Origin: SCQX01 sp035720945
GTDB taxonomy: Bacteria > Pseudomonadota > Gammaproteobacteria > Burkholderiales > Burkholderiaceae_B
Length of the DNA stretch: 36,836 nt
NCBI GenBank assembly: GCA_035720945.1
Contig: DASTNK010000026.1
Coordinates: forward strand, 1-36,836
Direction of reading: 5' to 3'
In this document: positions 1 through 7,489 of the stretch, piece by piece
Layout of the letters: every line of letters begins with the position of its first letter
Position numbering within the stretch: the stretch's first letter is position 1
Translations under genes and position numbers: made by a program
Notes under the pieces: generated by a model
Told to the model about the DNA's origin: nothing
What the model saw: the letters and a program-made list of their open reading frames with translations, nothing else
Database searches by the model: none

Positions 1-821
1 GGACCCGCGCCGATCATCAGCCCGGCGTACAGGAAGCCTGTGTACGGGATGCCTTCGCGTGCCATGCCATGCACGGCGGGATTGATGACCTCGCGCATGA
101 TGCGATTATGCAGCGCCGGAGAAACCACCGGCGCGGGGGAATAGGCCCCCATTCCCCCTGTGTTCGGACCCTGATCGTGGTCGAGGAGCCGTTTGTGGTC
201 CTGGCTGGTGGCCAGCGGCAGAATGCTTTTGCCATCACACATGACGATGAAACTGGCTTCCTCGCCTTGCAGACAAGCTTCGACCACGACACGCGCGCCG
301 TCCCCCATGCCCAGCATGTGATCCACTGCGGCACAGGCCTCGTCGACCGTCTCCGCCACCACCACGCCCTTGCCAGCCGCCAGGCCATCGGCCTTGACGA
401 CGATGGGAGCGCCCTGGGCCTGGATGTATGCTTTCGCGTTCGCGGCGTCGGTGAACGTCTGGTAGGCGGCCGTGGGAATACGGTGGCGCGCCATGAACGC
501 CTTGGCGAAGTCTTTCGAACTTTCGAGCCGCGCGGCCGCTTTCGTGGGGCCGAAGATCTTCAGGCCGGCTTTGCGGAATGTGTCGACCACACCCTGGGCC
601 AACGGGGCCTCGGGACCCACGACCGTATATGCGACGTCATGGTCCTTGGCGAAACGCAGCAAGTCTTCAGGCGTGGCGAGGGCGACGTTTTCCAGGTGTT
701 CGGCATTATCCGTGCCGCCATTCCCGGGGGCGACATACACCTTTTGCACACGTGGGGACTGAGCCAGTCGCCAGGCCAGGGCGTGTTCGCGTCCGCCGCC
801 GCCGATTACAAGAAGTTTCAT
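1..821 (-). CDS. purD: phosphoribosylamine--glycine ligase, N-terminal part (cut by window edge)
   Basis: GAR synthetase joins 5-phosphoribosylamine and glycine using ATP, step two of de novo purine synthesis in the cytoplasm. About 273 codons are visible of a family length near 420-430. The reading frame is open to the left edge, so the C-terminal third lies outside the window. Seen: the N-terminal start MKLLVIGGGGREHALAWRL, the motif VVGPEAPLAQG, the ATP-grasp segment around VVKADGLAAGKGVVV, and NTGGMGAYSPAPV. The ATG at 821 is chosen because the family begins directly with the GGGGREHA loop; no clear Shine-Dalgarno precedes it. It lies 56 bp downstream of yebC on the same strand and is probably cotranscribed with it. 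Identification is secure. Confidence 0.95.
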   Translation of the reverse strand, partial: MKLLVIGGGGREHALAWRLAQSPRVQKVYVAPGNGGTDNAEHLENVALATPEDLLRFAKDHDVAYTVVGPEAPLAQGVVDTFRKAGLKIFGPTKAAARLESSKDFAKAFMARHRIPTAAYQTFTDAANAKAYIQAQGAPIVVKADGLAAGKGVVVAETVDEACAAVDHMLGMGDGARVVVEACLQGEEASFIVMCDGKSILPLATSQDHKRLLDHDQGPNTGGMGAYSPAPVVSPALHNRIMREVINPAVHGMAREGIPYTGFLYAGLMIGAG

Positions 822-877
822 GGTGAGAAGGGGAATCGGTTTGTTGTCATGGCGCAGGTGCGGCATGGTCGGCAAAA

Positions 878-1606
878 TCAGGCTTCGTCAAAGACCGCCG
901 TGGTGTAGACGTCCTGGACATCATCCAGCTCCTCGAGCGCGTCGAGGATTTTCTGCATTTTTTCGGCATCGTCGCCGGTGAGCTCGGTTTCGCTCAGGGC
1001 TTTCATGGTGAGGCCCTGTGTTTCAGGCACAAGCCCCGCCGCGTCGAATGACGCCTTGACGGCCGGGTAATCGGCCGGCGCGCACACGACTTCGATCACG
1101 CCTTCGTCGTCGGTCTGGATGTCTTCGGCTCCGGCCTCGAGCCCGGCCTCCATGACGCTGTCTTCAGAGGTGCCTGGCGCGAAGACGAACTGGCCGCAGT
1201 GCTTGAACATGAAGCTCACCGAGCCTTCCTGCCCCATGTTGCCGCCGTTCTTGGACAGCACGTGCCGGACTTCGGCCACGGTACGGGTGCGGTTATCGGT
1301 CATGCAGTCGATCATGACGGCCGCGCCGCCCACGCCGTACCCTTCATAGCGCACTTCTTCATAGCTGGCGCCGTCGGCACCGCCCGCGCCGCGCGTGATG
1401 GCGCGCTGGATGGTGTCCTTGGGCATGTTGGCCCCGGTGGCCTTGTCCCAGGCCAGGCGCAACCTGGGGTTGGCATCCGGGTCGGCGCCGCCGGCCCGGG
1501 CCGCGACGGTGATTTCGCGGATGATTTTTGTCCAGAGCTTGCCCCGCTTGGCGTCCTGACGCCCTTTGCGGTGCTGGATATTCGCCCATTTGCTGTGACC
1601 GGCCAT
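878..1606 (-). CDS. yebC: YebC/PmpR family protein (TACO1-like)
   Basis: A 242-residue protein with the full family signature: MAGHSKWANIQHRKGRQDAK at the start, then GANMPKDTIQRAI near residue 60, YEGYGVGGAAVMIDCMTDN near 90-108 and GSVSFMFKH near 130. The length matches the family (about 240-250). Members were annotated as DNA-binding regulators. The mitochondrial homologue TACO1 and recent bacterial work point to a role in translation, so the molecular role here is left open. It is the first gene of a minus-strand pair with purD and is divergent from the HerA-like ATPase, whose start is 107 bp away. The acidic C-terminus is typical. Confidence 0.95.
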   Translation of the reverse strand: MAGHSKWANIQHRKGRQDAKRGKLWTKIIREITVAARAGGADPDANPRLRLAWDKATGANMPKDTIQRAITRGAGGADGASYEEVRYEGYGVGGAAVMIDCMTDNRTRTVAEVRHVLSKNGGNMGQEGSVSFMFKHCGQFVFAPGTSEDSVMEAGLEAGAEDIQTDDEGVIEVVCAPADYPAVKASFDAAGLVPETQGLTMKALSETELTGDDAEKMQKILDALEELDDVQDVYTTAVFDEA

Positions 1607-1713
1607 ACGATTGCGTCAACCTCATTGAAGAAGACGCATATTTTAACCTGTGCAGGGGATCGTCCGTCGAATTACACTTGGCCTACATTATCCGCCACGA
1701 GGAGAAGCACACG

Positions 1714-3210
1714 ATGGCCAACCCCATCCTGATCGCCAAGGCGTCCGGCACCGAACTCGCGCTGTTGCCGCAACTGGCCAATCGGCACGGCTGCGTCACG
1801 GGCGCCACGGGCACGGGCAAGACGGTCACCCTGCAGGTTCTGGCCGAGGCGTTCTCCCGTCTCGGCACGGCGGTTTTCCTGGCTGACGTCAAGGGCGATC
1901 TCACCGGAATCTCCCAGGCTGGGGAAGCCTCGCCCAAACTGCTGAAACGCCTTGAACAACATGGCTTGCCCGTCCCGGCATGGGGTGGCTGTCCGGCGGC
2001 GCTTTGGGACGTTTTCGGAGAGCAAGGGCATCCGATCCGGGCCACGGTGTCCGATATGGGGCCGCTGTTGCTCGCGCGCATGCTCGAGCTCAACGACACG
2101 CAGGAAGGGGTGCTCAACCTCGTCTTCAAGGTCGCCGACGACGAAGGCATGCTGCTGCTCGACATGAAGGATCTGCGGGCCATGTTGCAGAACGTGGCCG
2201 ACCGCGCCGGCGAACTGCGGGCGCGTTACGGGAATGTGTCTGTCGTTTCGGTGGGCGCCATCCAGCGCGGGTTGCTCGCGCTGGAATCACAAGGCGGCGA
2301 CCGATTCTTCGGCGAACCCATGCTCGACCTGGCGGACATGATCCGCACGCACCCGGATGGCCGTGGCGTGGTGAACATTCTGGCGGCCGACAAGCTCATG
2401 CAGGCACCACGCCTGTACGCCGTGTTCCTGCTTTGGATGCTGGCCGATCTGTACGAAAGCCTGCCGGAAGTGGGTGACCCTGAAAAACCCCGCCTCGTGT
2501 TCTTCTTCGACGAAGCGCACCTGCTGTTCAACAACGCGCCCAAGGCGTTGCTCGAGAAAATCGAACAGGTCGTGCGGTTGATCCGGTCCAAGGGCGTGGG
2601 GGTGTATTTCGTCACCCAGAATCCCCTGGACATTCCCGATACCGTGCTCGGGCAGTTGGGCAACCGCGTCCAGCACGCCTTGCGGGCTTTCACGCCGCGT
2701 GACCAGAAGGCGGTTAAAACAGCGGCGCAAACCATGCGGCCCAATCCTGGCCTTGACCTGGAGGCGGCCATCACCGAACTGGGCGTCGGTGAGGCGTTGG
2801 TGTCGCTGCTCGACGAGAAAGGGCGTCCGGGCGTGACGCAGCGCGCCTGGATGCTGGCGCCGGCGAGCCGCATCGGGCCCGCCACCGAGGCCGAGCGGGC
2901 GATGCTGCGCGCCGACTCGCCACTGGGGGCCAAGTACGATAAAGCCATCGACCGCGAGTCCGCCTACGAGACGTTGTCAGCGCGGGTTCAAGGAGATCCC
3001 GAGCCCGGAGCGCAAGGCGCGCCGGAATCCACTGCGGAATCGGGCGACGGTGGTGTGATGGGCGCGGTGGGTGAATTTCTGTTCGGATCGACCGGGCCGC
3101 GTGGCGGCCACCGCGACGGACTGGTACAGTCCACTCTCAAGAGCGTGGTGCGGCGCGAGGCATCACAATTGTTGCGCGGCGTACTGGGTTCGCTGATGCG
3201 GCGCCGTTAA
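1714..3210 (+). CDS. HerA/YjgR-like ATPase (DUF853)
   Basis: A 498-residue P-loop ATPase of the HerA/FtsK superfamily, closest in my reading to E. coli YjgR (about 500 residues), whose function is not established. Walker A is GATGTGKT at residues 30-37, and a Walker B-like stretch LVFFFDEAHLLF lies near residue 265. A sensor-like VYFVTQNPLDIPDTVLGQLG follows, then an Ala/Gly-rich tail with GEFLFGSTGPRGG. The ATG at 1714 is chosen because GGAG lies about 10 bp upstream and the family begins at MANPILIAKASG. The frame stays open 62 codons upstream, but that extension overlaps the yebC start and carries no homology. It is transcribed away from yebC. Confidence 0.9.
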   Translation: MANPILIAKASGTELALLPQLANRHGCVTGATGTGKTVTLQVLAEAFSRLGTAVFLADVKGDLTGISQAGEASPKLLKRLEQHGLPVPAWGGCPAALWDVFGEQGHPIRATVSDMGPLLLARMLELNDTQEGVLNLVFKVADDEGMLLLDMKDLRAMLQNVADRAGELRARYGNVSVVSVGAIQRGLLALESQGGDRFFGEPMLDLADMIRTHPDGRGVVNILAADKLMQAPRLYAVFLLWMLADLYESLPEVGDPEKPRLVFFFDEAHLLFNNAPKALLEKIEQVVRLIRSKGVGVYFVTQNPLDIPDTVLGQLGNRVQHALRAFTPRDQKAVKTAAQTMRPNPGLDLEAAITELGVGEALVSLLDEKGRPGVTQRAWMLAPASRIGPATEAERAMLRADSPLGAKYDKAIDRESAYETLSARVQGDPEPGAQGAPESTAESGDGGVMGAVGEFLFGSTGPRGGHRDGLVQSTLKSVVRREASQLLRGVLGSLMRRR

Positions 3211-3217
3211 GGATCCG

Positions 3218-3247
3218 CCCGAACAAGTCGACTGGAAAGCAGGCGCC
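3218..3247 (+). repeat. dispersed intergenic repeat, copy A
   Basis: About 30 bp starting CCGAACAAGTCGA and ending in GGCGCC. It matches copies at 11727-11757 (reverse orientation) and 12797-12829. The 13-base core is identical to the third copy. It sits eight bases after the stop of the HerA-like gene. Confidence 0.5.
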
Positions 3248-3323
3248 GCAGTCTGTTCTGAAGATCATCAAGGCGCATGAATCCTGGCTTTTAGACATTC
3301 CTTTCAAAAATCGAAGACAGACC

Positions 3324-4265
3324 GTGACAGTAAAAGCAATCGTGGCCACTCAGTCGGCCGACAACACTCGCCGCTGGTGCCAAGCGTTTCGGAACGCCTG
3401 GCCCGAGGCACGATTCGATGCCTGGTCAGAATCCTCCCCCGTGCCGTCGGGTGCCCGGTATGCCATTGTGTGGCAGCCGCCATCGGCGCTGTTCCGGAAC
3501 GAAACCGCTCTCGAGGCGGTGTTCAATCTGGGGGCGGGCGTTGATAGCTTGTTGCGGTTGCCCGAACTGCCAAGGTCGCTGTCCATCGTGCGCCTCGAAG
3601 GGGCCGGTATGGCGGAGCAGATGGTGGAGTACGTGCTTTACGGGCTGTTGCGGGCGGCACGCGAGTTCTCCAACTACGCGGTCTCCCAGGCGGATGTGCG
3701 CTGGCAGACCCGTCCCGCCATCCGCCGAGAGGACTGGCCGGTCGGCGTCATGGGTCTGGGCACGATAGGCACCGAGGTGGCGCAAGCCGTGGCCCGTCTG
3801 GGCTACCCGGTGGCTGGATGGTCGCGCACCGCGCGGCCCGTGCCGGGCATTGAAATTTTTGGTGGCCAGGAGAATCTGGCGGCTTTCCTGGCTCGCACAC
3901 GTGTGCTGGTCAATGTGCTGCCGCTCACGCCGGACACCGAGGACATCCTGAACCGCGACAATCTGTCGCGCCTTTTGCCGGATGGGTATCTGATCAACGT
4001 GGCGCGCGGCCGGCATCTGGTCGAGGAAGATTTGTTGGCGCTGCTCGATGGGGGCCGATTGATGGGCGCGATGCTAGACGTCTTCCGCACCGAGCCACTG
4101 CCTGCGGATCACCCGTTCTGGCGCCACCCCGGTATTGTCGTCACACCCCATGTTGCGGCCATCACGCTGCAGGACGACACCGTCGCGCAGATCGTTGGAA
4201 AGATCCGCGACATGGAGCGCGGCGTCGCGGTATCGGGCGTCGTGAATCGCGGGTCGGGTTATTGA
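3324..4265 (+). CDS. ghrA: glyoxylate/hydroxypyruvate reductase A (D-2-hydroxyacid dehydrogenase family)
   Basis: Predicted NAD(P)H-dependent reduction of glyoxylate to glycolate and hydroxypyruvate to D-glycerate in the cytoplasm. It has 313 residues against 312 for E. coli GhrA. Seen: the dinucleotide-binding loop GLGTIGTEVAQAVARLG near residue 139, and the catalytic set Arg228 (NVARG), Glu257 (RTEP) and His276 (TPHVA), at the spacing expected for the family. The start is GTG 3324, the only start close to the conserved beginning VKAIVATQ; the upstream ribosome site is weak. The gap to the tartrate dehydrogenase gene is 23 bp, so the two are likely one operon, with hydroxypyruvate as a plausible shared metabolite. 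GhrA and related 2-hydroxyacid reductases overlap in substrate range, so the exact substrate is inferred. Confidence 0.85.
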   Translation: MTVKAIVATQSADNTRRWCQAFRNAWPEARFDAWSESSPVPSGARYAIVWQPPSALFRNETALEAVFNLGAGVDSLLRLPELPRSLSIVRLEGAGMAEQMVEYVLYGLLRAAREFSNYAVSQADVRWQTRPAIRREDWPVGVMGLGTIGTEVAQAVARLGYPVAGWSRTARPVPGIEIFGGQENLAAFLARTRVLVNVLPLTPDTEDILNRDNLSRLLPDGYLINVARGRHLVEEDLLALLDGGRLMGAMLDVFRTEPLPADHPFWRHPGIVVTPHVAAITLQDDTVAQIVGKIRDMERGVAVSGVVNRGSGY

Positions 4266-4288
4266 TTTTCATTCACTGGAGAAATTTT

Positions 4289-5359
4289 GTGTCGACGTTG
4301 CATAAGATCGCCGTGATGCCGGGAGACGGCATTGGCAAAGAGGTGGTTCCCGAAGGGCTGCGAGTCCTTGAAGCCGCGGCGTCGCGCTTCGACATAGGCT
4401 TCGACTGGGATCACCTGGATTGGGGTTGTGACTACTACGCCGCGCATCAGCGCATGATGCCCGACGACTGGAAAGAGCGCATTGGGAGCCACGAGGCCAT
4501 TTTCTTCGGTGCCATAGGCTGGCCCGACACCGTGCCCGACCATGTCGCCCTGTGGGGGTCGCTGTTTCGTTTCCGGCGCGAGTTTGACCAGTACATCAAC
4601 CTGCGCCCGGTGCGTCTGATGCCAGGGGTGACGTCACCGCTCGCGGGCCGCGCGCCCGGAGACATCGATTTCTTCATCGTGCGTGAAAACACCGAGGGCG
4701 AGTATTCCAATAGCGGAGGACGGCTGTTCGAAGGCACCCCGCGCGAGGTGGTCATCCAGGAAAGCGTCTTCACCCGGGCGGGTGCCGAGCGGGTTCTGAA
4801 ATTCGCTTTCGAACTGGCGCGCAAGCGCGGGCGCCACCTGACGGCCGCCACCAAGTCAAACGGGATTTCGATCTCCATGCCCTGGTGGGACGAGCGTGTC
4901 GCCGACATGGCCAGCCAGTATCCCGACGTGCGCTGGGACAAATACCACATTGACATTCTGTGCGCGCATTTCGTGCAGCACCCCGACTGGTTCGATGTGG
5001 TGGTGGCGTCCAATCTGTTCGGCGACATCCTGTCCGATCTGGGGCCCGCCTGCACCGGCACCATCGGCATCGCCCCCTCTGCGAACCTCAACCCCGAGCG
5101 GCGGTTCCCCTCGTTGTTCGAACCCGTTCACGGCTCGGCGCCTGACATCTACGGCAAAGGCATCGCGAACCCCATCGGTCAGATCTGGAGTGGGGCGTTG
5201 ATGCTGGACTTTCTCGGGTATCCCGACGCCGCGCAAGCCGTGGTGACGGCCATCGAGGCGGTGCTGATCGAAGGGCCGCGCACGCCCGATATGAAAGGCA
5301 ATGCCTCGACGTCCGACGTCGGCAAGGCTATCGCCGAACGAGTGGCGCACGAATCCTGA
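4289..5359 (+). CDS. ttuC: tartrate dehydrogenase / D-malate dehydrogenase (decarboxylating)
   Basis: A 356-residue member of the isocitrate/isopropylmalate dehydrogenase family. Members of this branch oxidise tartrate or D-malate with NAD+ and a divalent metal. Seen: MPGDGIGKEVVPEG at the N-terminus, FIVRENTEGEYSNSGG near residue 128, and the signature around SNLFGDILSDLGP. Asp222, Asp246 and Asp250 keep the 24- and 4-residue spacing of the metal-binding aspartates of isopropylmalate dehydrogenase. The start is GTG 4289, preceded by TGGAGA about 6 bp upstream. It sits between ghrA and a quinone oxidoreductase with short gaps on both sides. The sequence style fits TtuC/DmlA better than LeuB, and no leuCD genes are nearby. 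D-malate versus tartrate preference cannot be decided from sequence. Confidence 0.88.
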   Translation: MSTLHKIAVMPGDGIGKEVVPEGLRVLEAAASRFDIGFDWDHLDWGCDYYAAHQRMMPDDWKERIGSHEAIFFGAIGWPDTVPDHVALWGSLFRFRREFDQYINLRPVRLMPGVTSPLAGRAPGDIDFFIVRENTEGEYSNSGGRLFEGTPREVVIQESVFTRAGAERVLKFAFELARKRGRHLTAATKSNGISISMPWWDERVADMASQYPDVRWDKYHIDILCAHFVQHPDWFDVVVASNLFGDILSDLGPACTGTIGIAPSANLNPERRFPSLFEPVHGSAPDIYGKGIANPIGQIWSGALMLDFLGYPDAAQAVVTAIEAVLIEGPRTPDMKGNASTSDVGKAIAERVAHES

Positions 5360-5383
5360 CACTTTTTCTCCAAGGAGACTATC

Positions 5384-6370
5384 TTGAGTCGCTATGTCAA
5401 GGCGATCCGTGTCGACGAGCACGGTGGACCGGAAGTATTGAAACTCGTCTCGGTCGAACTATCCGCGCCACAGGATGACGAGGTCACGATCGACCACAAG
5501 GCCATCGGGCTGAACTTCGTCGACATCTACTGGCGCACCGGCCTGTACGCGCGCCCGGTGCCCCATGGCATGGGGTTCGAGGGTGCTGGGGTGGTGTCCG
5601 CCGTGGGGCCCAAGGTCCGCCACCTCAAGGTGGGTGATCGTGTCGCCTACGGGCAAAGTCCGATCGGTGCGTATGCCGAAGCGCACAACGTGCCCGAGCG
5701 GTTGGTGGTCAAATTGCCGAAGTCGGTCGGATTCGACGAGGCCGCCGCGCTCATGCTCAAAGGCTTGACGGTGCAGTATCTGTTCCGCCAGACCTATCGG
5801 CTGCAGGGCTACGAAACCATCCTGTTCCACGCGGCCGCGGGCGGAGTGGGGCTGATCGCCTGCCAATGGGCCAAGGCCTTGGGTGTCAAACTCATCGGCA
5901 CCACATCCAGCCCTGAAAAAGCCGCGCTGGCCAAGGCGGCCGGAGCCTGGGAAGTCATCGACTATACCCGTGAGAACGTCGTGGAGCGGGTGCTGGAACT
6001 CACTGGCGGCAAGAAGGTGCCCGTGGTCTACGATAGCGTGGGCAAGGACACCTGGATGACGTCGCTCGACTGCCTGCAGCCACGCGGCCTGATGGTCAGT
6101 TTCGGCAATGCGTCAGGCCCTGTCGACGGCGTGAACCTGGGCATTCTGGCCAGCAAGGGGTCGTTGTACGTGACGCGGCCCACTCTGGGCACACACGTTC
6201 TCGCACGCGAGCAGTTGGTCGAGGCGGCCGACGAACTCTTCGGCCTGGTGACGAAGAAGAAAATCGTCGTCAATATCGGCCAGAGGTTCCCGTTGGCGCG
6301 CGCGGCGGATGCACAGATCGCGCTGGCGGGACGCAAAACCACGGGCGCGACGGTTCTTACTGTGGATTGA
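5384..6370 (+). CDS. NADPH:quinone oxidoreductase, zinc-independent MDR family
   Basis: A 328-residue protein of the zeta-crystallin/QorA type (E. coli QorA is 327). Members reduce quinones or reactive carbonyls with NADPH and lack the catalytic zinc. Seen: an N-terminal GroES-like domain with IGLNFVDIYWRTGLY, and the nucleotide-binding loop HAAAGGVGLIACQWAKALG near residue 148 followed by GTTSSPEKAALAKAAGA. The start is TTG 5384. A perfect AAGGAG at 5372-5377 lies 6 bp upstream, which decides the start despite the rare codon. It is the last gene of the ghrA-ttuC-qor run, with a 24-bp gap behind ttuC. Its metabolic link to the two dehydrogenases is not evident. Confidence 0.88.
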   Translation: MSRYVKAIRVDEHGGPEVLKLVSVELSAPQDDEVTIDHKAIGLNFVDIYWRTGLYARPVPHGMGFEGAGVVSAVGPKVRHLKVGDRVAYGQSPIGAYAEAHNVPERLVVKLPKSVGFDEAAALMLKGLTVQYLFRQTYRLQGYETILFHAAAGGVGLIACQWAKALGVKLIGTTSSPEKAALAKAAGAWEVIDYTRENVVERVLELTGGKKVPVVYDSVGKDTWMTSLDCLQPRGLMVSFGNASGPVDGVNLGILASKGSLYVTRPTLGTHVLAREQLVEAADELFGLVTKKKIVVNIGQRFPLARAADAQIALAGRKTTGATVLTVD

Positions 6371-6379
6371 CGCTGGTTC

Positions 6380-6405
6380 GGCGGGCGATGAAACGCGTGC
6401 CCGCC
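6380..6405. terminator. hairpin between convergent qor and fbp
   Basis: GGCGGGC at 6380-6386 pairs with GCCCGCC at 6399-6405 across a 12-base loop. It lies in the 54-bp gap between two convergent genes. There is no U-tract, so its action as a terminator is only likely. Confidence 0.4.
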
Positions 6406-6424
6406 CAGGCGTTCCGCCCCTCGA

Positions 6425-7447
6425 TCAGGCGTTCTGCGTGGCCTCCGCGTGGTAGGCCCGCAGACGCTCCACTTCGTTTTTCGAACCCAGCGCGACACCC
6501 ACGCGCTGGTGCAGCGCATGGGGTTGAATGTCCAGAATGCGATCGGCGCCGTCGATGGCGCACCCACCCGCCTGTTCCACAATGAAACTCATGGGGTTGG
6601 CTTCGTACATCAGCCGCAGCTTGCCGTTGCGCGTGGACGCCCGTTGATCCCTCGGATAAATGAAGATTCCGCCGCGAGTCAGCAGGCGATGGACGTCGGC
6701 CACCATGGACGCGATCCAGCGCATGTTGAAATCCTTGCCGCGTGACCCTTCCTTCCCGGCCAGGCATTCGTCGATGTAGCGTCGTACCGGCGCGTGCCAA
6801 TGGCGCATGTTCGACATGTTGATGGCGAACTCGGCCGTGTCTTCGGGAATGGTGAGGTTGGCCTCGGTGAGCACCCACGAGCCCATTTCGCGGTCCAGCG
6901 TGAAGGCCACGACTCCGGTGCCGACTGTCAGTATCAGCATGCTCTGGGGGCCATAGATGGCGTAGCCGGCCGCCACTTGGCGGCTGCCCGGCTGCAGGAA
7001 ATCGGACTCGTCCACGTCGCGCCCGGACGCGTGGTGCGGGGCGTGCAGCACCGAGAAGATGGTGCCGATCGACACATTCACGTCGATGTTGGACGAACCG
7101 TCGAGGGGGTCGAAAAGCAGCAGGTATTCGCCTTTGGGATAGCGGTTCGGGATGCGATGGATGGTTTCCATTTCCTCCGAGGCCATGGCCGCGAGGTGGC
7201 CGCCCCATTCGTTGGCTTCGAGCAGGATTTCGTTGGACAGGACGTCCAGCTTCTTCTGGACTTCGCCTTGGACATTCTCGGTGTCCAGGCTTCCCAGCAC
7301 GCCGCCCAGCGCCCCTTTGCCCACGGCATGGCCGATGGCTTTGCATGCTCGGGCGACCGTTTCGATCAGGAGCCGAACCTCGGCTGATACCGCCTGTTTC
7401 TGTCGTTGCTGTTCGACCAGGTATTGGGTGAGTGTGATGCGCTTCAA
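6425..7447 (-). CDS. fbp: fructose-1,6-bisphosphatase, class I
   Basis: Hydrolyses fructose-1,6-bisphosphate to fructose-6-phosphate, the committed gluconeogenic step. It has 340 residues, the usual size for proteobacterial class I enzymes. Seen: the metal and substrate motif DPLDGSSN at residues 113-120 followed by IDVNVSIGTIFSV, and YPRDQR near residue 258. The start is TTG at 7447: this position reads TTG, and a purine-rich GGAAGGGGG lies about 8 bases upstream on the minus strand. It follows pepN on the same strand with a 42-bp gap and is probably its operon partner. The presence of fbp fits growth on organic acids such as those handled by the glc and ttu genes in this window. Confidence 0.96.
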   Translation of the reverse strand: MKRITLTQYLVEQQRQKQAVSAEVRLLIETVARACKAIGHAVGKGALGGVLGSLDTENVQGEVQKKLDVLSNEILLEANEWGGHLAAMASEEMETIHRIPNRYPKGEYLLLFDPLDGSSNIDVNVSIGTIFSVLHAPHHASGRDVDESDFLQPGSRQVAAGYAIYGPQSMLILTVGTGVVAFTLDREMGSWVLTEANLTIPEDTAEFAINMSNMRHWHAPVRRYIDECLAGKEGSRGKDFNMRWIASMVADVHRLLTRGGIFIYPRDQRASTRNGKLRLMYEANPMSFIVEQAGGCAIDGADRILDIQPHALHQRVGVALGSKNEVERLRAYHAEATQNA

Positions 7448-7489
7448 GTGGGATCCCCCTTCCTTCCGTGATGAGCCGATGTGTCGAGA

